A stretch of 45,025 nucleotides of DNA from Faecalimonas sp. (GTDB taxonomy: Bacteria; Bacillota; Clostridia; Lachnospirales; Lachnospiraceae): NCBI GenBank assembly GCA_020024645.1, contig JAHHTN010000008.1, positions 1 through 45,025 on the forward strand. Direction: 5' to 3'. The translations under genes and the position numbers were made by a program. Under the pieces are notes generated by a model. It made no database searches. It worked only from the letters and a program-made list of their open reading frames with translations, and was not told where the DNA came from. Positions 7,902 through 14,947 of the stretch are shown here, piece by piece. Position 1 is the stretch's first letter. Each line of letters starts with the position of its first letter.

Positions 7902-8014
7902 AAAACCGTTCCTAGATAATATACTTTTGTGCGTCTTGAAAAATAGTGGGACGGTTTTGGATATAACCAGAACTGTCCTTTTTTCTTAGGGGTAAATAAG
8001 GTATGGCTCTGGTT
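7902..8014 (+). other. Tandem hairpins in the orf9-orf7 leader region
   Basis: The first hairpin pairs AAAACCGTTCC (7902-7912) with GGGACGGTTTT (7948-7958), eleven pairs with one G-U. The second pairs AACCAGA (7965-7971) with TCTGGTT (8008-8014), and a run of six T lies inside its loop. Neither has a clean terminal U-tract. They lie directly before a small ORF with a strong ribosome site and may be part of a transcribed, regulated leader for orf7-orf8. Confidence 0.45.
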
Positions 8015-8030
8015 AAAGGGGGCTTATACC

Positions 8031-8231
8031 ATGATTGCATACGGAAGAACGCTTTGCCGTTCTCAACTAGATAAATATTTCAGCCTAGTATTACAATCAT
8101 TATACCCTTTACAAGAATTAAAAATTCATATAGATAGAATTTATATAGCAGTTCGTTTGTGTAGTTACATACCCACGGGCTGTTTTTGTTTTATCAAAAA
8201 GTTTTTTCAACTTTTTTGGGTTTCAACTTAA
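8031..8231 (+). CDS. Small ORF in the Tn916 orf10 position, possible leader peptide
   Basis: This 66-codon ORF has a strong AAAGGGGG eight bases before its ATG, which is the main evidence that it is translated. The peptide is rich in aromatic and Cys residues near its end, around GCFCFIKKFFQLFW. The DNA encoding that end forms a terminator-like hairpin (8196-8217). A small ORF occupies the same place between orf9 and orf7 in Tn916 (orf10). I infer a possible attenuation role, in which ribosome movement over the ORF affects the hairpin. The alternative is a fortuitous ORF over a structured leader. Confidence 0.45.
   Translation: MIAYGRTLCRSQLDKYFSLVLQSLYPLQELKIHIDRIYIAVRLCSYIPTGCFCFIKKFFQLFWVST
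8196..8217 (+). terminator. Terminator-like hairpin inside the orf10-like ORF
   Basis: AAAAAGTT (8196-8203) and AACTTTTT (8209-8216) pair around a five-base loop and the 3' arm itself ends in a T-run. The stem is A/T-rich and weak. Between here and the orf7 start there is also CACACC (8237-8242) facing GGTGTG (8258-8263). Such a chain of weak hairpins upstream of orf7 suggests attenuation rather than a hard stop. Confidence 0.4.
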
Positions 8232-8313
8232 CAAATCACACCTGCCGTTCCCTATATGGTGTGGAAAGAGGGATAACCACTTTTCACGTCGTAACGGAAA
8301 GGGGGTGAGATTG

Positions 8314-8733
8314 ATGAAACCGTCTGACTTCCAGAAAACAGTTCAATGCCGTTTTGAAAGTTGTTTGAAAAAAGTTGTCCGTCATGTTGTTAAAGACTAT
8401 CAGAAGAAATTAAAACGACGACAAAAGGAAGAAACACTCTTTTGTGAACTTCCAGAAATCGTTGTAGAAAATCTGGCTGTCTGGGACGACTATGATACGG
8501 ACTATACGATTTTCAATGTATGCGGTAATGATATTCGTGTCTATGATGATGAATTGGCAGAAGCCTTGAAACAGTTGTCCGAGCGTAACCGTGAAACTTT
8601 GCTAATGTATTACTTCTTGGAAATGAACAACGAAGAAATTGCAAAAAAGCAGAATATTTCCAGAAGCGGTGTATTCCAAAATCGACATAATTCATTGGCA
8701 CTTATGAAAAAATTACTAAAGGAGAAACAGTAA
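8314..8733 (+). CDS. ORF7 sigma-factor-like regulator
   Basis: This 139-residue protein starts at ATG 8314, six bases after GGGGGTGAG; a GTG at 8305 lies inside that ribosome site. The N-terminal MKPSDFQKTVQCRFE matches the ORF7 family start. Residues about 85-135 (LKQLSERNRETLLMYYFLEM, then NNEEIAKKQNISRSGVFQNR) are a sigma-70 region 4-type helix-turn-helix. In Tn916, orf7 with orf8 forms the regulatory operon whose expression leads to excision and, after circularisation, transcription of the transfer genes. Here it is followed one base later by orf8 and faces the orf9 repressor. Confidence 0.9.
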   Translation: MKPSDFQKTVQCRFESCLKKVVRHVVKDYQKKLKRRQKEETLFCELPEIVVENLAVWDDYDTDYTIFNVCGNDIRVYDDELAEALKQLSERNRETLLMYYFLEMNNEEIAKKQNISRSGVFQNRHNSLALMKKLLKEKQ

Positions 8734-8734
8734 A

Positions 8735-8983
8735 ATGAAGCAAACATTTAAGAAGCCGTCCTACTATTTGCTTTCACAAGCAATGGACGGGGACGAAAAA
8801 GCGATTGAAAAGATACTGGCATTTTATGATCCGTACATATCAAAGTGCTGTTTGCGTCCACTCTATGATGAATACGGCAATGTCTATATTGTTGTAGATA
8901 TGGAGTTGAAGGGACTAATCAGAGAAGCACTTATCAAAATGATTTTAGGGTTTGATATTGCCTTAGAAATCGAAGAAGAATAA
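8735..8983 (+). CDS. ORF8 helix-turn-helix regulator
   Basis: This 82-residue protein has the family signature SQAMDGDEKAIEKILAFYDP followed by YISKCC and ends in a helical segment. The family is the conjugative-transposon-like helix-turn-helix domain that also resembles the N-terminus of small sigma-like factors. AAGGAGAAAC lies just before the orf7 stop, and one base separates the two genes, so they form one operon. By analogy with Tn916 it works with ORF7 in switching on excision and transfer genes. Confidence 0.88.
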   Translation: MKQTFKKPSYYLLSQAMDGDEKAIEKILAFYDPYISKCCLRPLYDEYGNVYIVVDMELKGLIREALIKMILGFDIALEIEEE

Positions 8984-8984
8984 C

Positions 8985-9046
8985 AAGCAGTAACCGCAGA
9001 GCATGATTTGTTCAATCCCCTCTTTCCTGCTCTGCCCCTGCTTTTA
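8985..9046 (+). terminator. Two-part hairpin after orf8
   Basis: AAGCAG (8985-8990) pairs with CTGCTT (9038-9043), and inside it GCAGAGCA (8996-9003) pairs with TGCTCTGC (9028-9035). This makes fourteen pairs with a small internal loop, ending in TTTT. It could terminate the orf7-orf8 transcript, partly or fully. A second short hairpin, GAAAGC/GCTTTC with a five-base loop, follows at 9050-9066. Confidence 0.5.
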
Positions 9047-9091
9047 CATGAAAGCAACACGCTTTCGCCACAGCTCTTTGACAACTGAATA

Positions 9092-9320
9092 AAGCAGACA
9101 GATACGTTTGTGAGATAGCGAGCCATGGGGACTGTACGCCACGACCTTTTCAAAAGAAAGCGAGCGACCCACGCAGTGATCCGAGAGCGACTGTTGGAAA
9201 AGTCGTTTTGCCACGACCTATCCTCACAGGATAATGATACGTCCGCATGGTGCGGTTCTGCCCACAAGAATGGGAATAGTTGAGATGCTAATGGAGCTTT
9301 CCAAAGCCGTCTGCCTGCTT
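9092..9320 (+). ncRNA. Candidate structured RNA or DNA region between orf8 and xis
   Basis: This stretch has no ORF longer than a few codons with a ribosome site and is more G/C-rich than its surroundings. AAGCAGACAGAT (9092-9103) pairs with GTCTGCCTGCTT (9309-9320), eleven of twelve positions with one G-U, enclosing about 200 bases. Inside, TGTGAGATAG (9109-9118) pairs with CTATCCTCACA (9218-9228, one bulge). Within that, ACGACCTTTTC (9141-9151) pairs with GAAAAGTCGT (9197-9206, one bulge). Local hairpins are TATCCT/AGGATA (9219-9233, exclusive with the second helix) and CCGCA/TGCGG (9243-9255). GCCACGACCT occurs twice (9138, 9210) and GATACGT twice (9101, 9236). I do not recognise a known RNA family. 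A perfect TTGACA at 9079 lacks a good -10. Confidence 0.35.
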
Positions 9321-9364
9321 ATGTAACTTATAAAATAGACACACAGTAAAGGGGGTGTTACATT

Positions 9365-9433
9365 ATGACTAATGATATTGATGTGTTAAATGATGTAATG
9401 TTCCAGCGAGGTAAGGTGTTGGAATATGAATAA
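9365..9433 (+). CDS. 22-codon leader ORF overlapping xis
   Basis: A very strong AAAGGGGGTG precedes this ATG by about seven bases, while the xis start just downstream has only a weak AAGG. The ORF encodes an acidic 22-residue peptide beginning MTNDIDVLND, and its stop (9431-9433) lies eight bases into xis in another frame. Translation of the leader would deliver ribosomes to the xis start, so its likely job is translational coupling. Too short for family recognition. Confidence 0.5.
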   Translation: MTNDIDVLNDVMFQRGKVLEYE

Positions 9434-9620
9434 AACGAAGATAAGAGCAACGGAACAGCCGATTGCTGTTGATATAGAGGGATTGTCTGCTATGTTATCT
9501 TGTGGTCGTGCTACTGCAAGAAAAATAGGAGAACAAGCAGGAGCGAAAATTGTGATAGGTCGTAGGGTTCTTTATTCCATAGAAAAAGTCAAGAAATACT
9601 TGATATATTTGGAAGAATAG
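9426..9620 (+). CDS. xis: Small excisionase / recombination directionality factor
   Basis: This 64-residue protein resembles the small helix-turn-helix excisionase-type family: GLSAMLSCGRATARKIGEQA forms the helix-turn-helix and IGRRVLYSIEKVKKYL the wing and final helix. Lying 104 bases upstream of int, it is the expected directionality factor that bends DNA at the element ends and drives excision. It differs clearly from the classic Tn916 Xis, which supports a module exchange at the int end. Start is ATG 9426, fed by the overlapping leader ORF. Confidence 0.8.
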   Translation: MNKTKIRATEQPIAVDIEGLSAMLSCGRATARKIGEQAGAKIVIGRRVLYSIEKVKKYLIYLEE

Positions 9621-9724
9621 AGCGATTTCTTATTTATGTTCTCTGGCGTGTGTAGTATAATAAGAAAGGACAAAGCACGCTGTGAGAACAAGAAAAGAGG
9701 CTTTTTCAGAAAGGAATGGTTCTC

Positions 9725-10945
9725 ATGGCAATTAGTAGAAAAGACCCAAAAGGAAGAAAATTAAGAGAGGGCGAAAACTGGCGTAATGACGGAAGATACA
9801 GTTATCGTTATACAGACGTAAGAACAGGCAAGAGATTGACAGTCTATGCACAAGATTTACCAGAGCTTCGGGAAAAAGAGAAGCAGATTGCAAAGGATAT
9901 GGAAGATAACATACTGACAGACGGAGCAATCAAAAAAATGACGCTCAACACTTTATTTGAGCGTTATATGGCAACTCGTGAGCTGGCTGATACTACGAGA
10001 GTTAGTTATGTTCGTGCTTGGGAAAACAGAGTAAAAGACGAGATTGGAAATATTAAAGTTGTTCAGCTTTTACCCTCACATATCAAAGCGTATTATGCGA
10101 AACTTTCCAAAGCTGGATATGCTTATTCTACAATCAAATATATTCACAACCTGCTTTATCCTGCATTAGAAATGGCAGTCGATGATGATATTATCCGAAA
10201 GAACCCTGCAAAGAGTTCCATTAGCGATTATGGAAAACCAGCAGAGGAAAAAGAAGCCTTAACTGTTTCTCAACAAGAAAAGTTTATGGAGTTTGTAAAA
10301 CAGAGCAATGTCTATAACATATATTATCCCATGTTTACCATAATGATTGGTACGGGGTTAAGGTGTGGGGAGCTCATTGGTCTTACATGGAAAGATATAA
10401 ACATCAAGGCAAAAACGGTTAATGTAGACCACCAGCTCATTTATAAGAATTTAGGCGACGGTTGCAAGTTCCATATCTCAACACCAAAAACGCAGTCGAG
10501 TATTCGTATTATACCTATGACACAAGAAGTTGCAAAAGCTTTTGAGGAACAAAGGAAAATCAATTTCATGCTTGCAAAGGATAAGAGCATTGAAGTGGAC
10601 GGGTATTCGGGGTTTGTCTTTACGGCGAAATCTGGCAGACCGCTTATGCCGAATGGCGTAAATAGTGTTTTATATAACATTGTAGACGCATATAACAAAA
10701 CCGAAGTAGAGAAAGCAAAAAAAGAGCATAGGAAAGCGGAGCTGTTACCAAAGTTTTCAGTTCATGTAATGCGACACACAGCTTGCACTAGAATGGCAGA
10801 GTGCCGTATGGACGTAAAAGTTCTTCAATATATTATGGGACACGCTCATATAGATGTAACAATGGAAGTGTATAACCATATCGGAGAACTAACAAGGATT
10901 GAAAATGAGATTGCAAGATTGGACAATATGGTGTTAAATGCTTGA
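9725..10945 (+). CDS. int: Tyrosine-type integrase of the ICE
   Basis: This 406-residue recombinase cuts and rejoins the element ends with the chromosome. Residues about 1-65 resemble the arm-site-binding domain of Tn916 Int (DPKGRKLREGENWRNDGRYS); about 70-165 form the core-binding SAM-like domain; the rest is the catalytic domain. The catalytic set is complete: Arg213 (GTGLRCGE), Lys255 (TPKTQSS), His347 and Arg350 (HVMRH), His373 (MGHAHIDVT) and the nucleophile Tyr383. I start at ATG 9725, ten bases after AGAAAGG; ATG 9716 would lie on the ribosome site. It is followed directly by its probable arm-type sites and a candidate crossover site. Confidence 0.95.
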   Translation: MAISRKDPKGRKLREGENWRNDGRYSYRYTDVRTGKRLTVYAQDLPELREKEKQIAKDMEDNILTDGAIKKMTLNTLFERYMATRELADTTRVSYVRAWENRVKDEIGNIKVVQLLPSHIKAYYAKLSKAGYAYSTIKYIHNLLYPALEMAVDDDIIRKNPAKSSISDYGKPAEEKEALTVSQQEKFMEFVKQSNVYNIYYPMFTIMIGTGLRCGELIGLTWKDINIKAKTVNVDHQLIYKNLGDGCKFHISTPKTQSSIRIIPMTQEVAKAFEEQRKINFMLAKDKSIEVDGYSGFVFTAKSGRPLMPNGVNSVLYNIVDAYNKTEVEKAKKEHRKAELLPKFSVHVMRHTACTRMAECRMDVKVLQYIMGHAHIDVTMEVYNHIGELTRIENEIARLDNMVLNA

Positions 10946-10984
10946 CACCATAAAAAGAAAAAATGGTGTCAAATTGGTGTCAAA
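10929..10984. repeat. Integrase arm-type repeats at the right end
   Basis: The decamer TGGTGTCAAA occurs at 10964-10973 and 10975-10984 on the plus strand, exactly eleven bases apart, close to one helical turn. TTGACACCAT (10942-10951) is the inverted form and makes a perfect ten-base inverted repeat with 10963-10972. A 9/10 match, TGGTGTTAAA (10929-10938), lies within the int 3' end. Clustered direct and inverted repeats next to int are what the N-terminal arm-binding domain of such integrases binds. Confidence 0.65.
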
Positions 10985-11020
10985 ACAGAAAAAATCACAA
11001 TTTCAAAAGAAATAAGATAC

Positions 11021-11049
11021 TGCAAACCATTGATTTTAAAGGGTTTGCA
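11021..11049. other. Candidate attR crossover (core) site
   Basis: TGCAAACCATT (11021-11031) and AAGGGTTTGCA (11039-11049) are inverted 11-base arms matching at ten of eleven positions. They flank a 7-base centre, GATTTTA (11032-11038). This geometry is that of a tyrosine-recombinase core site with staggered cuts across the centre. It lies 75 bases past int, just outside the arm repeats and 17 bases before the clpB operator. It is not followed by a T-run on either strand, so it is not a terminator. Confidence 0.55.
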
Positions 11050-11066
11050 AAAAATTAACAAAAATA

Positions 11067-11109
11067 TTAGCACTCACCCCTTGACAATGCTAACAACAAG
11101 TGTTATACA
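11067..11109 (+). promoter_or_regulatory. CIRCE-like HrcA operator over a sigma-A promoter for clpB
   Basis: TTAGCACTC (11067-11075), nine bases, and CAATGCTAA (11085-11093) match the CIRCE element (consensus right half GAGTGCTAA) at all nine left and seven of nine right positions. The -35 TTGACA (11081-11086) lies inside it and a 17-base spacer leads to the -10 TATACA (11104-11109). HrcA bound here would block RNA polymerase, giving heat-shock control of clpB. AGGAGGAG follows before the ATG. Confidence 0.85.
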
Positions 11110-11144
11110 TAACATAGAACAAACAAAAAGAGGAGGAGTGACAT

Positions 11145-13730
11145 ATGAATATAAATAAATTTACGCAAAAATCATTGCAGGCAGTGCAAGGATGTGAAAA
11201 AGTTGCCTATGAATATGGCAATCAAGAAGTGGAACAGGAACATTTATTGTACTCTCTTCTTACGCAGGAAGATAGTTTGATTTTAAAGTTACTGGAAAAA
11301 ATGAACATACAGAAAGAATTATTTGTCAATCGTGTAGAAGAAGCTCTTAGCAAACGGGTAAAAGTACAAGGTGGTCAGATTTATATTGGTCAGGATTTGA
11401 ATAAAGTTTTGATTCATTCCGATGAAGAAGCAACACAAATGGGTGATGAATATGTTTCTGTAGAACATATTTTTCTTTCCTTATTGAAATATCCAAATAG
11501 AGAAGTGAAAATGATTTTTAAGGAATTTGGAATTACGAGAGAGCTGTTTTTACAAGCACTTTCTACAGTGAGAGGAAATCAAAGAGTAACAAGTGATAAT
11601 CCAGAGGCAACTTATGATACATTAAATAAATATGGAACAGATTTAGTAGAGCGTGCAAGAGAACAGAAATTAGATCCTGTTATTGGACGAGATGTTGAAA
11701 TAAGAAATGTTATTCGTATTCTTTCACGCAAAACAAAAAATAACCCAGTATTAATAGGAGAACCAGGTGTTGGTAAAACAGCAGCGGTAGAAGGTTTAGC
11801 ACAACGTATTGTTAGAGGAGATGTTCCGGAAGGGTTGAAAGATAAAACCATTTTTGCACTTGATATGGGTGCATTGGTTGCGGGAGCAAAATATAGAGGT
11901 GAGTTTGAGGAAAGACTGAAAGCAGTATTAGAGGAAGTAAAAAGTAGTGATGGAAAGATTATTCTTTTTATTGATGAATTGCATACAATTGTAGGGGCAG
12001 GAAAAACTGACGGTGCGATGGATGCAGGAAATATGTTGAAACCAATGCTCGCTAGAGGAGAGTTACACTGTATTGGTGCAACAACATTGGATGAATATAG
12101 ACAGTATATCGAAAAGGATGCTGCATTGGAAAGAAGATTTCAACCAGTTATGGTAGAAGAGCCAACTGTGGAAGACGCTATTTCTATTTTGCGTGGATTG
12201 AAAGAAAGATATGAGGTGTTCCACGGAGTGAAGATTACAGATGGTGCACTTGTATCAGCGGCAGTATTATCAAATAGATATATTTCAGATCGTTTCCTCC
12301 CTGATAAAGCGATTGACTTGGTAGATGAGGCATGTGCTTTGATTAAGACAGAGTTGGATTCTATGCCGACAGAATTAGACGAATTAAGAAGGCGTATTAT
12401 GCAGTTAGAAATTGAAGAAGCTGCATTAAAAAAGGAAAATGATAGATTGAGTCAGGATAGACTTGTTAATTTACAGAAAGAATTAGGAGAATTTCGTGAT
12501 GAATTTTCTAACAAAAAAGCACAATGGGATAATGAAAAGGCATCAGTAGAAAAAGTACAGAAAATTCGTGAAGAGATGGAAAGTCTGAATAAAGAAATTC
12601 AAAAAGCACAACGTTCTTATGATTTGGAAAAAGCGGCTGAATTACAATATGGAAAACTTCCGCAATTACAAAAACAGCTTGCTGATGAAGAGGAAAAGGT
12701 AAAGGCAAGAGAATTGACACTTGTTCATGAAAGTGTGACAGATGAAGAGATTGCTAAAATTATTTCGAGATGGACAGGTATACCAGTTGCTAAATTAAAT
12801 GAAAGTGAAAGAAATAAAACACTTCATTTAGAAGAAGAACTTCATAAACGTGTTATAGGTCAAGATGAAGGTGTTACAAAAGTGACAGAGGCGATTATTC
12901 GCTCTAAAGCAGGTATTAAAGATCCAAGTAAACCGATTGGTTCATTCCTATTTTTAGGACCTACAGGTGTAGGTAAGACAGAACTTGCAAAGGCGCTGGC
13001 AGAAAGCCTATTTGATGATGAAAATAATATGGTTAGAATCGATATGAGTGAGTATATGGAGAAATATTCTGTATCTAGATTAATCGGAGCACCTCCTGGA
13101 TATGTAGGATATGATGAAGGTGGTCAGTTGACAGAGGCTGTAAGAAGAAAACCATATTCAGTAGTTCTTTTTGATGAAATAGAAAAGGCTCATCCAGATG
13201 TATTTAATGTATTGTTGCAGGTACTTGATGATGGTCGTATTACAGATTCGCAAGGAAGAACGGTAGATTTTAAAAATACTATTTTGATTATGACATCAAA
13301 TATAGGTTCCGCTTATTTGTTAGATGGAATTGATGATGCTGGAAATATTCAGAAAGAAAATGAAGAATTGGTTATGAGGGATTTGCGTAATCATTTTAGA
13401 CCAGAATTTTTGAATCGTTTAGATGAAACGATTATGTTTAAACCATTGACGAAATCTAATATTTGTGACATCATTGATTTATTAGTAAAAGATATTAATC
13501 ATCGATTAGAGGAAAAAGAAATTTCTATTGAATTAACACAGACAGCAAAAGTAATGATTACAGAAAGAGGATATGAAGCTATGTACGGTGCAAGACCACT
13601 TAAAAGGTATTTGCAAAAGCATGTAGAAACTCTTGCTGCAAAACTTATTTTAGCAGACAAGGTAAGAAGTCGAGATACGATTCTAATTGATGTGGAAAAC
13701 GATGAATTAACAGCAAGTATAAGAGGATAA
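11145..13730 (+). CDS. clpB: ATP-dependent disaggregase ClpB
   Basis: This 861-residue Hsp100 protein works with DnaK to pull aggregated proteins apart after heat stress. The Clp N-domain repeats span about residues 1-145. The first AAA+ domain has Walker A GEPGVGKT (205-212) and Walker B ILFIDELHT. A coiled-coil middle domain covers about 410-530, rich in Lys and Glu. The second AAA+ domain has GPTGVGKTELAKAL, the pore-type motif GYVGYDEGGQLTEAV and Walker B VVLFDEIEKAHP. Length and domain order are normal and distinguish it from ClpC, whose M-domain is short. The upstream CIRCE-like site indicates HrcA control. It heads a long co-directional run. Confidence 0.97.
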   Translation: MNINKFTQKSLQAVQGCEKVAYEYGNQEVEQEHLLYSLLTQEDSLILKLLEKMNIQKELFVNRVEEALSKRVKVQGGQIYIGQDLNKVLIHSDEEATQMGDEYVSVEHIFLSLLKYPNREVKMIFKEFGITRELFLQALSTVRGNQRVTSDNPEATYDTLNKYGTDLVERAREQKLDPVIGRDVEIRNVIRILSRKTKNNPVLIGEPGVGKTAAVEGLAQRIVRGDVPEGLKDKTIFALDMGALVAGAKYRGEFEERLKAVLEEVKSSDGKIILFIDELHTIVGAGKTDGAMDAGNMLKPMLARGELHCIGATTLDEYRQYIEKDAALERRFQPVMVEEPTVEDAISILRGLKERYEVFHGVKITDGALVSAAVLSNRYISDRFLPDKAIDLVDEACALIKTELDSMPTELDELRRRIMQLEIEEAALKKENDRLSQDRLVNLQKELGEFRDEFSNKKAQWDNEKASVEKVQKIREEMESLNKEIQKAQRSYDLEKAAELQYGKLPQLQKQLADEEEKVKARELTLVHESVTDEEIAKIISRWTGIPVAKLNESERNKTLHLEEELHKRVIGQDEGVTKVTEAIIRSKAGIKDPSKPIGSFLFLGPTGVGKTELAKALAESLFDDENNMVRIDMSEYMEKYSVSRLIGAPPGYVGYDEGGQLTEAVRRKPYSVVLFDEIEKAHPDVFNVLLQVLDDGRITDSQGRTVDFKNTILIMTSNIGSAYLLDGIDDAGNIQKENEELVMRDLRNHFRPEFLNRLDETIMFKPLTKSNICDIIDLLVKDINHRLEEKEISIELTQTAKVMITERGYEAMYGARPLKRYLQKHVETLAAKLILADKVRSRDTILIDVENDELTASIRG

Positions 13731-13731
13731 G

Positions 13732-14928
13732 ATGACACCAATTATTTTTCATATTGATGTAAATTCAGCTTATTTAAGTTGGACGGCGGTAGAAAAGTTA
13801 AAACAGGGAGAAGAAGCAGACTTAAGAAAAATTCCATCTATTATTGGAGGAAATAAGGAGTCAAGACATGGAGTTGTTTTGGCAAAGTCTGTTCCAGCTA
13901 AAAGATATGGCATTCGCACGGGGGAACCTGTTGTGAATGCCTTTCGTAAGTGTCCGAATTTAGTCATGGAACCACCTAACCATAAAATGTATAGTATATA
14001 TAGTAAGAAATTAATGAAGTTTTTACGACAATATACGTCAGATATTGAACAGGTAAGTGTTGATGAGTGCTATATGGATTTTACAGGAATTTCATATAAA
14101 TATAATTCCCCAGTGGATGCAGCAGTGGAAATAAAAAATAAAATATGGGACACTTTTGGTTTTTCGGTAAATATTGGAATTTCAACAAATAAACTTTTGG
14201 CAAAAATGGCATCAGATTTTGAAAAGCCTAATCGAGTCCATACGCTTTTCCCAGAGGAGATAAAAGTGAAAATGTGGCCTCTTCCGGTATCTAGACTTTA
14301 TATGGCAGGTAAGGCAAGTGTGGAAGTTTTAAGAAAACTTGAGATAAAGACAATAGGTGAATTGGCAAAAACAAATTCGCATATATTGGAACTACATCTA
14401 AAAAGTCATGGGAAAACACTTTGGGAGTTTGCAAACGGAATTGACATGACAAAGATACAATCAGAAGAAACTGTGGCAAAAGGAATAGGAAATTCTACAA
14501 CATTAGCAAAGGATATCACGACCAAAGAAGAAGCGAAAGAAGTTCTTCTTTGGCTTGCAGAAAGTGTAGGTAAGAGGCTTAGAAAAGCAGGGCAGAAAGC
14601 ACAGATGATTAGTGTGGAGATAAAATATTACACTTTTCAAACTGTTTCTCATCAAAAACAGATGGGAAAGGCGGTGTATGAAGATAAAATCTTACATGAA
14701 AATGCAAGTGAACTTTTTGAGGAACTGTGGAACGGTGAGCCGATAAGACTTTTAGGTATTCGCACATCGAAGTTGGTGGAAGAAACTACACCAGAACAAT
14801 TGAGTATATTTGATATACAAATGGAAAAACCAAAAGATGAAAAACATAGAAAATTGGATAAGGTGTTGGATGAGATTCGAGAACGTTTTGGAGAAGACGC
14901 TATAAAGCGAGGAACATTTCTAAAATAG
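13732..14928 (+). CDS. dinB: Y-family DNA polymerase (DinB / Pol IV type)
   Basis: This 398-residue error-prone polymerase copies past DNA lesions. The palm carries the catalytic acidic residues Asp9 (FHIDVNSAYLSW) and Asp111-Glu112 (VSVDECYMDFTG), with Tyr14 in the steric-gate region. The little-finger domain follows after about residue 235. Near the C-terminus, QLSIF (356-360) is a beta-clamp-binding motif. The HIDVNSAYLSW form is common in clostridial DinB proteins and differs from the enterobacterial DMDAFF form. It starts one base after clpB, so it probably shares the clpB transcript and hence its heat-stress control. Confidence 0.93.
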   Translation: MTPIIFHIDVNSAYLSWTAVEKLKQGEEADLRKIPSIIGGNKESRHGVVLAKSVPAKRYGIRTGEPVVNAFRKCPNLVMEPPNHKMYSIYSKKLMKFLRQYTSDIEQVSVDECYMDFTGISYKYNSPVDAAVEIKNKIWDTFGFSVNIGISTNKLLAKMASDFEKPNRVHTLFPEEIKVKMWPLPVSRLYMAGKASVEVLRKLEIKTIGELAKTNSHILELHLKSHGKTLWEFANGIDMTKIQSEETVAKGIGNSTTLAKDITTKEEAKEVLLWLAESVGKRLRKAGQKAQMISVEIKYYTFQTVSHQKQMGKAVYEDKILHENASELFEELWNGEPIRLLGIRTSKLVEETTPEQLSIFDIQMEKPKDEKHRKLDKVLDEIRERFGEDAIKRGTFLK

Positions 14929-14947
14929 TAGGAAAGGGCAGTAAAAT

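Larger units (their letters stand above)
1..11038. mobile_element. Right part of a Tn916-family integrative and conjugative element (ICE)
   Basis: The gene order orf15-orf14-orf13-[cargo]-KTR (orf6)-orf9(antisense)-small ORF (orf10)-orf7-orf8-xis-int reproduces the right arm of Tn916, with tet(M) replaced by other cargo. Beyond int the sequence holds arm-like repeats, then a candidate crossover site at 11021-11049, then a chromosomal clpB promoter. The left end lies outside the window, so total size, relaxase (orf20) and oriT are not visible. The right boundary is inferred, not proven. The conjugation and recombination genes look richer in G+C than both the cargo and the chromosome, which suggests the block is foreign. 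Confidence 0.9.

Noticed and set aside
9079..9107. xis promoter with TTGACA and a GATACG -10
   Set aside because: The -35 is perfect but the -10 is poor at 17 bases, and a start here would cut off the 5' strand of the long-range helix. Left as undecided.
11021..11049. Terminator for int
   Set aside because: The inverted repeat has a 7-base centre with matching 11-base arms and no T-run on the plus strand, so a recombination site fits better.
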